From Watersipora subatra (lineage: Eukaryota; Bryozoa; Gymnolaemata; Cheilostomatida; Watersiporidae), in the NCBI RefSeq assembly GCF_963576615.1, contig NC_088711.1, positions 6,076,001 through 6,140,000 on the forward strand: DNA of 64,000 nt, in the 5' to 3' direction. The position numbers and the translations under genes were made by a program. Positions 45,201 to 55,505 of this stretch are shown here, piece by piece; position 1 is the stretch's first letter; each line of letters starts with the position of its first letter. The notes under the pieces are model-generated. The model worked only from the letters and a program-made list of their open reading frames with translations. It had not been told where the DNA came from and searched no databases.

Positions 45201-47933
45201 ATAGTTCTCAGTTTACTTTGCAGCCATGATGTCAGTTCATAATGATATAACATAGTTCTCAGTTTACTTTGCAGTCATGATGTCAGTTCATAATGATATG
45301 ACATAGTTCTCAGTTTACTTTGCAGCCATGATGTCAGTTCATAATGATATAACATAGTTCTCAGTTTACTTTGCAGCCATGATGTCAGTTCATAATGATA
45401 TGACATAGTTCTCAGTTTACTTTGCAGCCATGATGTCAGTTCATAATGATATAACATAGTTCTCAGTTTACTTTGCAGTCATGATGTCAGTTCATAATGA
45501 TATAACATAGTTCTCAGTTTACTTTGCAGCCATGATGTCAGTTCATAATGATATAACATAGTTCTCAGTTTACTTTGCAGTCATGATGTCAGTTCATAAT
45601 GATATGACATAGTTCTCAGTTTACTTTGCAGCCATGATGTCAGTTCATAATGATATAACATAGTTCTCAGTTTACTTTGCAGCCATGATGTCAGTTCATA
45701 ATGATATAACATAGTTCTCAGTTTACTTTGCAGCCATGATGTCAGTTCATAATGATATGACATAGTTCTCAGTTTACTTTGCAGCCATGATGTCAGTTCA
45801 TAATGATATAACATAGTTCTCAGTTTACTTTGCAGTCATGATGTCAGTTCATAATGATATAACATAGTTCTCAGTTTACTTTGCAGCCATGATGTCAGTT
45901 CATAATGATATAACATAGTTCTCAGTTTACTTTGCAGTCATGATGTCAGTTCATAATGATATAACATAGTTCTCAGTTTACTTTGCAGTCATGATGTCAG
46001 TTCATAATGATATAACATAGTTCTCAGTTTACTTTGCAGCCATGATGTCAGTTCATAATGATATAACATAGTTCTCAGTTTACTTTGCAGCCATGATGTC
46101 AGTTCATAATGATATGACATAGTTCTCAGTTTACTTTGCAGCCATGATGTCAGTTCATAATGATATAACATAGTTCTCAGTTTACTTTGCAGCCATGATG
46201 TCAGTTCATAATGATATAACATAGTTCTCAGTTTACTTTGCAGCCATGATGTCAGTTCATAATGATATAACATAGTTCTCAGTTTACTTTGCAGTCATGA
46301 TGTCAGTTCATAATGATATGACATAGTTCTCAGTTTACTTTGCAGCCATGATGTCAGTTCATAATGATATAACATAGTTCTCAGTTTACTTTGCAGCCAT
46401 GATGTCAGTTCATAATGATATGACATAGTTCTCAGTTTACTTTGCAGCCATGATGTCAGTTCATAATGATATAACATAGTTCTCAGTTTACTTTGCAGTC
46501 ATGATGTCAGTTCATAATGATATAACATAGTTCTCAGTTTACTTTGCAGCCATGATGTCAGTTCATAATGATATAACATAGTTCTCAGTTTACTTTGCAG
46601 CCATGATGTCAGTTCATAATGATATAACATAGTTCTCAGTTTACTTTGCAGCCATGATGTCAGTTCATAATGATATAACATAGTTCTCAGTTTACTTTGC
46701 AGTCATGATGTCAGTTCATAATGATATAACATAGTTCTCAGTTTACTTTGCAGTCATGATGTCAGTTCATAATGATATAACATAGTTCTCAGTTTACTTT
46801 ACAGTCATGATGTCAGTTCATAATGATATAACATAGTTCTCAGTTTACTTTGCAGTCATGATGTCAGTTCATAATGATATAACATAGTTCTCAGTTTACT
46901 TTGCAGCCATGATGTCAGTTCATAATGATATAACATAGTTCTCAGTTTACTTTGCAGCCATGATGTCAGTTCATAATGATATAACATAGTTCTCAGTTTA
47001 CTTTGCAGCCATGATGTCAGTTCATAATGATATAACATAGTTCTCAGTTTACTTTGCAGCCATGATGTCAGTTCATAATGATATAACATAGTTCTCAGTT
47101 TACTTTGCAGCCATGATGTCAGTTCATAATGATATAACATAGTTCTCAGTTTACTTTGCAGCCATGATGTCAGTTCATAATGATATAACATAGTTCTCAG
47201 TTTACTTTGCAGCCATGATGTCAGTTCATAATGATATAACATAGTTCTCAGTTTACTTTGCAGCCATGATGTCAGTTCATAATGATATAACATAGTTCTC
47301 AGTTTACTTTGCAGCCATGATGTCAGTTCATAATGATATGACATAGTTCTCAGTTTACTTTGCAGCCATGATGTCAGTTCATAATGATATAACATAGTTC
47401 TCAGTTTACTTTGCAGTCATGATGTCAGTTCATAATGATATAACATAGTTCTCAGTTTACTTTGCAGCCATGATGTCAGTTCATAATGATATAACATAGT
47501 TCTCAGTTTACTTTGCAGCCATGATGTCAGTTCATAATGATATAACATAGTTCTCAGTTTACTTTGCAGTCATGATGTCAGTTCATAATGATATAACATA
47601 GTTCTCAGTTTACTTTGCAGTCATGATGTCAGTTCATAATGATATAACATAGTTCTCAGTTTACTTTGCAGTCATGATGTCAGTTCATAATGATATAACA
47701 TAGTTCTCAGTTTACTTTGCAGTCATGATGTCAGTTCATAATGATATAACATAGTTCTCAGTTTACTTTGCAGCCATGATGTCAGTTCATAATGATATAA
47801 CATAGTTCTCAGTTTACTTTGCAGCCATGATGTCAGTTCATAATGATATAACATAGTTCTCAGTTTACTTTGCAGTCATGATGTCAGTTCATAATGATAT
47901 AACATAGTTCTCAGTTTACTTTGCAGCCATGAT
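42208..47933. repeat. 51-bp satellite, about 112 copies
   Basis: Unit: TTCTCAGTTTACTTTGCAGY, CATGATGTCAG, then the 20-mer TTCATAATGATATAACATAG. Variants are GCC/GTC, ATATAAC/ATATGAC and rare others. Since 51 is 17 codons, the minus strand reads as a 17-residue repeat (MLYHYELTSWLQSKLRT) that is open for copies with GCC (TGG) and stopped in copies with GTC (TGA). This explains the many short antisense ORFs, the longest 179 codons. Confidence 0.97.
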
Positions 47934-48059
47934 GTCCTAAATAAAATTAGTCTGAATTTCAAAAGGATATAAAACTTTATCACAGTAGCAATTGAGTTTT
48001 GAACATCGTCTTTAATTTTGGAACAGTATCCAAACTTTACCAGACTAGCCGTAAGAGCA

Positions 48060-48390
48060 CTTCATTTATTAAAGTATTCTACTACGAGCAAGTCCCTCTT
48101 GTCATGATCTTTTCTAATGTTTGCGATTCTCTGCATCTCGCATCTGATAAAAGGGCTGCTCACGCTGCATTTCATCTATCATCGTTCTCTTCCTTTCTCA
48201 TAGTCCTTTTCATTAGACTTTCATGTCGCAGAATGTGTCCTATCCATCTCTGCCCAATCTTAATGGTATCCGCAAAGTTTAGCTATATCTCCCCGACTCT
48301 ATGTATGACACTTCCATTCCCGGTCTTGGTCCTCCATGCAGCGTTTTCCATCTTTCTTCGGATTCACTGCTAAATGCCTATATTCTTAGT
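48060..48390 (-). pseudogene. Decayed antisense LINE fragment
   Basis: On the minus strand, 48,255 to 48,202 reads QRWIGHILRHESLMKRT, a pattern typical of the region after the reverse transcriptase domain in LINE ORFs (RWxGHVLRxxxxR). Neighbouring sequence is out of frame or stopped. Confidence 0.5.
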
Positions 48391-49130
48391 CGCCTTCGGC
48401 ATCAAGTACTCGCTCTAATAGATATATATATCATATAATCTTATACAAATTGTAAACTTAAAGGATGCGTAAAATGCATATCACAGATGCTCATTTTTAA
48501 AGTTTGAAATCTCGGTGTATTTATAAAACCAACAAGAATGCGCAATACATGTCCTGAGCAGAAAACTCCTGATTTTTTATAATGAGCATAACTTATTCAG
48601 CTATCTAAAGTGATTATTATTGTTGCATCTTCAAGTAATCACAGTGATATCACTTGGCTGCATACAGTCTGCTCAATGCATGCTTACACTACATTCGTTA
48701 CCACCTTCCTATCAACCAGATAGCAGAATCCTCGGCTTAGAGATTCCCTTTTCATACTCTCTCAGCTAGCTGGTTTTGGTATATATTTATGGCTGGTTAG
48801 TTAGAAATGTTTTTAATTAAGCTCATACGATATGAGTGAGGCATAATTAAAAGATTTTAGGTAAGTACGACTGATCGATGACTCAGCAGAATACCAACAC
48901 ATAAAAGCAACTTCATCAGACATTTTCTGCATAACATGTATAACCAAATAAAACTAGTCTACAACATTTAAAAAATTGTAAAATAATGTTGCCGACTCCC
49001 TAGCTCATCATAGTTTGTTTGAACTCATACAAAACAGCTATTGCAAACCAGTCTTCCACGAATGTACTTCACCTTGTTCCATTAAGATTTGCTGCTGAAC
49101 GATTAGCATTTACCAACTCTGTTCCCACTA
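48391..49130. other. No gene seen
   Basis: AT-rich sequence between the LINE fragment and the 28-bp array. No supported feature. Confidence 0.4.
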
Positions 49131-49523
49131 TTAATGCTCAGGCTAGCATGTGTACATGAGGGTGCTCAGGCTAGCATGTGTACATGAGGGTGCTCAGGCT
49201 AGCATGTATACATGAGGGTGCTCAGGCTAGCATGTGTTCATGAAGGTGCTCAGGCTAGCATGTGTACATGAGGGTGCTCAGGCTAGCATGTATACATGAG
49301 GGTGCTCAGGCTAGCATGTGTTCATGAAGGTGCTCAGGCTAGCATGTGTACATGAGGGTGCTCAGGCTAGCATGTATACATGAAGGTGCTCAGGCTAGCA
49401 TGTGTACATGAGAGTGCTCAGGCTAGCATGTGTACATGAGGGTGCTCAGGCTAGCATGTGTACGTGAGGGTGCTCAGGCTAGCATGTGTACATGAGAGTG
49501 CTCAGGCTAGCATGTGCGCATGA
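49131..49523. repeat. 28-bp minisatellite
   Basis: About 14 copies of GCTCAGGCTAGCATGTGTAC plus ATGAGGGT. The unit contains (G/A)GTGCTCAGG, the same sequence that starts the adjacent KIF17 exon 5 fragment. Variants GTATAC, GTGTTC, GAAGG and GAGAG recur in order, giving a three-unit pattern. Confidence 0.95.
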
Positions 49524-49568
49524 GGGTGCTCAGGATCTCATCATAGTTGTTATCCACTAGAAAGGCAG
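49524..49568 (-). pseudogene. Fragment of KIF17 exon 5
   Basis: About 45 bp nearly identical to 31,926-31,973 within KIF17 exon 5 (shared GTGCTCAGG, TCTCATCATAGTTGTTATCC and GAAAGGCAG), with three substitutions or so and a 2-nt deletion. It covers codons for about [14 protein letters not shown]. It is too short and frameshifted to be functional; a distant kinesin paralogue is the alternative source. Confidence 0.75.
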
Positions 49569-50336
49569 ACCAGCAATTTTTTTGTGTAGTATGGCTTCAC
49601 GCATTCCGCATGCTGAAGTAATAAGCATAAAGTCATGAAAGATTATCATTACTACTTATATATTTTCATAATTGACCAATAGGAAACAATAACCAATGAC
49701 CAATGAGAGCTCTGCATGTAACAATCTAAAGAAATGTGAATGAATGTAAAGAATGTGTAAGGGATGCTGGCTTCATTCTGATGGCTGCTGGAGTCAGAGT
49801 ACAGAGCTTGCTGCTTATTTAAAAAAGAAAGATCACTCTATGTACATGTATGTCAAGAATATTCATTTATTAGTACATAGAAGAAGGAAATACTCTAGTG
49901 ACAAGTCTGCTGTCATACCTAGTTTTTAGTTAATTGGCAGCTAGTAGAACTAACTTATTAGTTCTATATACATGTAGTTATGGATTACGTCTCTTATACT
50001 GTACTGTTAGTCAATATAACAGATACTAGTTAAGCTTACTTATAAGTCCAACTTATATCACAGCAAAAGTATTAATAAGTATGAACCACTAGTTATAAAC
50101 TGCCTTTAGCATCGAGTAGGGTGTGATAAGTCCTGAATTACTGTTAACTTTTCTTCTATTGATTCAAGTTTAAAAACAAAGCATACAAACCTTTATAACC
50201 AAATACTAAGAATAAGCGGTGCACTCTAAAGCCTATAAATGTTGAGGAGAATGTTTAACTATCATACTATAGGTTTCATTATCTGAACTACAGTTCCTTG
50301 TTGGTAGTTGATAACGTATTAGAAATGTACTTGCAG

Positions 50337-50538
50337 GTCAAGTACATCCAGTAAACTACAGAACTCCGTGTACTACCTGTCCTACCAGCTCATAGAATCT
50401 CCAGCAGACAAACTAGCTGACTGGTTCAACACCGTCTGATGTGAACAATCTTTCTGATCAGCTCCAAACCTCCTCCAACAAACTCCCTGTCAAACTTCTG
50501 TTGAACGGATCGCTTCTTGAAGAAAGTAAGGCTATGAG
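50337..50538 (+). pseudogene. 202-bp exon-like segment in the repeat unit (copies 1-4)
   Basis: Preceded by TACTTGCAG and followed by GAG|GTAAGAAAAG, so it looks like an exon with both splice sites. The first part reads LQNSVYYLSYQLIESPAD and LADWFNTV and then stops; the second part is open in another frame (SDVNNLSDQLQTSSNKLPVK, LLLNRSLLEESKAMR). The other copies are at 53,245-53,446, 56,200-56,401 and 58,592-58,793, all exactly 202 bp with the same frame break. I do not recognise the protein. It may be a captured and broken host exon, or a non-coding exon. Confidence 0.45.
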
Positions 50539-50719
50539 GTAAGAAAAGAATAATATATAAGATAGTATTACTATGTTAATTTATGATATAAGATAATACT
50601 ACCATATTAATTTATGTTGTAATATATTTGATACATTGTATTGAGTAATATTACCGATATATAAAATTATATTATATAAAGATCAGTGATATTAACCTAT
50701 AATACTAGTCCCATATGCC

Positions 50720-50935
50720 GTGAGAGATCATGACATGATGTGTAATGACTATATGAACAATTATTCCTAATTGTGGTAAGGTGACTGTGTGGTGCAGATG
50801 GTAGCAGTGTGTGACTTAAGATCTGGGTATCTGGGTTTGCTTCCCTTGCTGTGAAATTATTTTTTTCCTGACACCCTTTGTATGACTTCAGACAAGCATA
50901 TCTCCTATTATAATTAAGATTATATTTTATTACAT
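50720..50935 (+). mobile_element. SINE-like segment within repeat unit
   Basis: GTGAGAGATCATGACATGAT, then GTGTGGTGCAGATGGTAGCA and GGGTTTGCTTCCC (box A-like and box B-like), then TTCAGACAAGCAT. Same family as 34,310 and 32,880. Repeated at about 53,680, 56,640 and 58,985. Confidence 0.55.
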
Positions 50936-50999
50936 TATGCTATGTAATATGTTATGTATTATTATGTTATGTGTTATATACTGTATATATATTCTAAGG

Positions 51000-51600
51000 T
51001 ACCATCATACATTTACATACAAGTGCCGCAACATGCTAGAAACTTGAGATACGAGCTGACTTTCTAGCAAGTTTCTTCCTTGAGATACAAGTAATCTTTG
51101 AGATACCAGCTGATTCTCGATGGCCACTACATGGCCAAGTATGCGAGAACTTTCGAGAACAGCATCGCTTAGTTTTCAGCATCGAATCAGTTTGAAAAAG
51201 GTTTTTAAAATGTTGGCTAAAAGTTATAGCAAAGGCGAAGCAAACAGCGCATAACTGGAAACAGATATTAAAAAGTATGGCGACACAATTAAAGTAAGTT
51301 TCGTATAAAATAAAAAACTTATCTTCAAGTGTGTGTTTAGTAAGCTAGATTTATTAAAATTAAATTCAAAGTTTATATTAAATCGGGTCACGCAAGATTA
51401 GTGTACTGAAGCATCGCTCTCAAGTCCCTCAGATCTTCGTTATCCACAATGACTGTCTCGAAAGTAAAAACGCGATTAGGTAGTGTACATAATGATGTTA
51501 CATTTCATTGCAGATCATAACAATTAAATGGTTATTTGTTACTTTGTTGCTGTAGGTACTGAATTATAAGAATTAAAAATACTTTCTTAGGTGGTTTTTC
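51000..51600 (+). mobile_element. pogo/Tigger-like remnant within repeat unit
   Basis: Contains CTTGAGATACGAGC-type ends common in pogo/Tigger elements, then a segment whose copies at 54,175-54,357 and 57,129-57,311 read MLAKSYSKGEAKKRITGNRY, YKVWRHRFRKKFKLFF. The same family occurs antisense in the NUP58 intron (about 9,890-10,620). The short ORF is probably a relic rather than a gene. Confidence 0.5.
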
Positions 51601-51900
51601 ATAATAATTTTTCATAATTTCATAATCCATAGTAAGTTTTTATGGATATAGTTTTGTTGGCCATGTGATCGAGAATCTTAAGTATTTTTCCTTTAGAATG
51701 GCTTCACGCAATCCGCGAGCTCAAGTGGTACCTGTGAAGTCATAAAAGATTATTATTATTAAGTTACTAGCTGTGCTACCCGGCGTTGCCCGGGTATAAA
51801 AAATCAGCTTATAAACAATGAAAAGTACTGAGAGTTGCCTGCCACTCGCTATTAGCCTGGAAGATTACTAATGGAAAATTTTAGTAAGCTAACTAAAGGC

Positions 51901-52332
51901 GGGTTCACACTACGTTGCCGGTCGTCAGCGTTTTCCTTTCAGCATTCATCGTCGATTATGTGAACCATGAATTGATGGTGTCGATGAAGCATCGCTGACA
52001 CGTCGGGAAAGTTTGCAGCTGTCAAACTTTTCCGATGCTTTGCCGAGCATTGATGACCGTCTTTCAAATGTGAACCATTTGACGAAGGTAATTTGCTGTC
52101 ATGGATAGCGTGATTTATTCATATTTATTTATAATACTCGCGGCGGGACTAGTTTTTGATTCTCGCATGCGAAAACAAAGAGGTTTCTTCATGAAAATTT
52201 AAAAAGATAAATGTCACAGAGTATTTCCTGATGCAAATGCGGATGGGGTATGTGATAATGTGAACATGGTTATCATCGGCGGTCACGAAGTATTGTGGCA
52301 CCAATGCCGAAATACGGCGATCTAGTGTAAAC
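51901..52332. mobile_element. 430-bp MITE-like segment within repeat unit
   Basis: Left end GGGTTCACACTACGTTGCCG and right end (reverse complement) GTTTACACTAGATCGCCG form degenerate inverted repeats. The interior has a near-palindrome around GGGAAAGTTTGCAGCTGTCA. Copies at 54,857-55,287 and 57,812-58,242. Confidence 0.6.
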
Positions 52333-52434
52333 TAGTGTAATCACTCATTTATGCAATCACCCTGGGTGGTATGCAAAGCCGGTGGGTATGTGCTCCCATA
52401 TAGCGACTTATATCAGCAAGCGAAGAACTCAATC

Positions 52435-52555
52435 TCTGTGGCCTACTGGATAGGGCGTTGGTCTGATGAAGGGTAGGGTCTGAGATCAAATCTTCTTTAG
52501 TACGGAGTCTTTATTCCAAGATTTTAATAGCTATGGCCGACATACATGTATGACA
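52435..52555 (+). mobile_element. tRNA-derived SINE-like copy within repeat unit
   Basis: CTGTGGCCTACTGGATAGGG resembles box A; GGGTCTGAGATCAAATC resembles box B. The tail AGATTTTAATAGCTATGGCC matches the SINE at 9,265-9,400. Also at about 55,388-55,500. Confidence 0.6.
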
Positions 52556-55505
52556 TAAAACAGAGAACTATGGATATATTTTCATAACTGACCAATAGGA
52601 AACAATAACAAATGACCAATGAGAGCTCTGCATGTAACATTCTAAAGAAATGTAAATGAATGTAAAGAATGTGTAAGGGATGCTGGCTTCATTCTGATGG
52701 CTGCTGGAGTCAGAGTACAGAGCTTGCTGCTTATTTAAAAAAAATATCACTCTATGTACATGTACGTCAAGAATATTCATTTATCAGTACATAGAAGAAG
52801 GAAATACTTTAGCGACAAGTCTGCTGTCATACCTAGTTTTTAGTTAATTGGCAGCTAGTAGAACTAACTTATTAGTTCTACATAATTATGGATTACGTCT
52901 CTTATACTGTGTTGTTAGTCAATATAACAGATACTAGTTAAGTTTACTTATAAGTCCAACTTATATCACAGCAAAAGTATTAATAAATATGAACCACTAG
53001 TTATAAACTGCCTTTAGCATCGAGTAGGGTGTGATAACTCCTGAATTACTGTTAACTTTTCTCCTGTTGATTCAAGTTTAAAAACAAAGCATACAAACCT
53101 TTATAACCAAATACTAAGAATAAGTGGTGCACTCTAAAGCCTAAAAATGTTGAGGAGAATGTTGAACTATCATACTATCAGTTTAATTATCTAAACTACA
53201 GTTCCTTGTTGGTAGTTGATAACGTATTAGAAATGTACTTGCAGGTCAAGTACATCCAGTAAACTACAGAACTCCGTGTACTACCTGTCCTACCAGCTCA
53301 TAGAATCTCCAGCAGACGAACTAGCTGACTGGTTCAACACCGTCTGATGTGAACAATCTTTCTGATCAGCTCCAAACCTCCTCCAACAAACTCCCTGTCA
53401 AACTTCTGTTGAACAGATCGCTTCTTGAAGAAAGTAAGGCTATGAGGTAAGAAAAGAATAATATATAAGATAGTATTATTATATTAATTTATGATATAAG
53501 GTAGTATTACTATATTAATTTATGTTGTAATATATTTGATTCATTGTATTGAGTTATATTACCGGTATATAAAATTATATATTATATTAAGATCAGTGAT
53601 ATTAACTATATTATATAAAATTATATTATATATTGTATAAAGATCAGTGATATTAACCTATAATACTAGTCTCATATGATGTGAGAGATCATGACATGAT
53701 GTGTAATGACTATACGAACAATTATTCCTAATTGTGGTAAGGTGACTGTGTGGTGCAGATGGTAGCAGGTGTGACTTTAGATCTGTATATCTGGGTTTGC
53801 TTCCCTTGTTGTGAAATTATTTTTTTCCTGACACCCTTTGTGTGACTTCAGACAAGCATGTTTCCTATTATAATTAAGATTATATTTTATTACATTATGC
53901 TATGTAATATGTTATGTATTATTATGTTATGTGTTATATACTGTATATATATTCTAAGGTACCATCATACATTTATATACAAGTGCCGCAACATGCGAGA
54001 AACTTGAGATACGAGCTGACTTTCTAGCAAGTTTCTTCCTTGAGATACGAGTGATCTTTGAGATATGAGCCGGTTCTCGATTGCCACTATACTATATGGC
54101 CAAGTATGCGAGAACTTTCGAGAACAGCATCGCTCGGTTTTCAGCATAGAGTTAGTTTAAAAAAGGTTTTTAAAATGTTGGCTAAAAGTTATAGCAAAAG
54201 CGAGGCAAAAAAGCGCATAACTGGAAACAGATATTACAAAGTATGGCGACACAAGTTTCATAAAAAATTCAAACTTTTTTTCAAGTGCGTGTTTAATAAG
54301 CTGAACTTATTCAAGTTAAATTCAAAGTTTATATTAAATCGGGTCACACAAGATTAGTGTACTGAAGCATCGCTCTCAAGTCCCTCAGACCATCGTTATC
54401 CACAACGACTGTCTCGAAAGTAAAAACGCGATTAGGTAGTGTACATAATGATGTTACATTTCATTGCAGATCATAACAATTAAATGGTTATTTGTTACTT
54501 TGTTGCTGTAGGTACTGAATTATAAGAATTAAAAATACTTTCTTAGGTGGTTTTTCATAATAATTTTTCATAATTTCATAATCCATAGTAAGTTTTCATG
54601 GATATAGTTTTGTTGGCCATGTGATCGAGAATCTTAAGTATTTTTCCTTTAGTATGGCTTCACGCAATCCGCGAACTCAAGTGGTACCCGTGAAGTCATA
54701 AAAGATTATTATTATTAAGTTACTAGCTGTGCTACCCGGCGTTGCCCGGGTATTAAAAGTCAGCTTATAAACAATGAAAAGTACTGAGAGTTGCCTGCCA
54801 TTCGCTATTAGCCTGGAAGATTGCTACTGGAAAATTTTAGTAAGCTAACTAAAGGTGGGTTCACACTATTTTGCCGTTAGTCAGCGTTTCCCTTTCAGCG
54901 TTCATCGTCGATTATGTGAACCGTGAATTGATGGCGTCGAGGAAGCATCGCTGACACGTCGGGAAAGTTTGCAGCTGTCAAACTTTTCCGATGCTTTGCC
55001 GAGCATTGATGACCGTCTTTCAAATGTGAACCATTTGACGATGGTAATTTGCTGTCATGGATAGCGTGATTTATTCATATTTATTTATAATACTCGCGGC
55101 GGGACTAGTTTTTGATTCTCGCATGCGAAAACAAAGAGGTTTCTTCATGAAAATTTAAAAAGATAAATGTCACAGAGTATTTCCTGATGCAAATGCGGAT
55201 GGGTATGTGATAAAGTGAACATGGTTATCATCGGCGGTCACGAATTATTGTGGCACCAATGCCGAAATACGGCGATCTAGTGTAAACTAGTGTAATAGCT
55301 TATTTATGCAATCACCCTGGGTGGTATGCAAAGCCGGTGGGTATGTGCTCCCATATAGCGACTTATATCAGCAAGCGAAGAACTCAATCTCTGTGGCCTA
55401 CTGGATAGGGCGTTGGTCTGATGAAGGGTTGGGTCTGAGATCAAATCATCTATAGTACGGAGTCTTTATTCTAAGATTTTAATAGCTATGGCCGACATAT
55501 GATAT
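52556..55505 (+). repeat. Compound 2.9-kb unit, copy 2
   Basis: Same order as copy 1 with few differences. Exon-like segment 53,245-53,446; MITE-like segment 54,857-55,287; tRNA-SINE about 55,388-55,500. The offset to copy 3 is about 2,953 bp. Includes an extra TATATTA-rich expansion near 53,570-53,640 shared with copy 3. Confidence 0.92.

Larger units (their letters stand above)
49580..52555 (+). repeat. Compound 2.9-kb unit, copy 1
   Basis: Begins with a partial end (TATGGCTTCACGCATTCCGC) and then runs from about 49,665. Order: AGGAAACAATAACCAATGAC block, 202-bp exon-like segment (50,337-50,538), SINE-like segment (about 50,720-50,935), pogo/Tigger-like segment (about 51,000-51,600), TACCCGGCGTTGCCCGGG motif (about 51,778-51,795), MITE-like segment (51,901-52,332), tRNA-SINE (about 52,435-52,550). 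The offset to copy 2 is about 2,910 bp. Confidence 0.9.

Noticed and set aside
42838..47395. Series of antisense ORFs of 60-179 codons encoding a 17-residue repeat
   Set aside because: Direct consequence of a 51-bp satellite with a period divisible by three; no start context or flanking gene structure.
47999..48373. Plus-strand 124-codon ORF
   Set aside because: The minus strand carries a LINE-type RWIGHILRHE motif across it; the plus ORF is a shadow.
52435..52555. tRNA gene
   Set aside because: Box A and B likeness is only partial, no cloverleaf can be drawn with confidence, and the sequence has a SINE tail and multiple copies.
54058..54357. 99-codon ORF with a basic composition in a 2.9-kb unit
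   Set aside because: Part of a decayed transposon segment repeated in several copies with varying stops; not kept open in copy 1.
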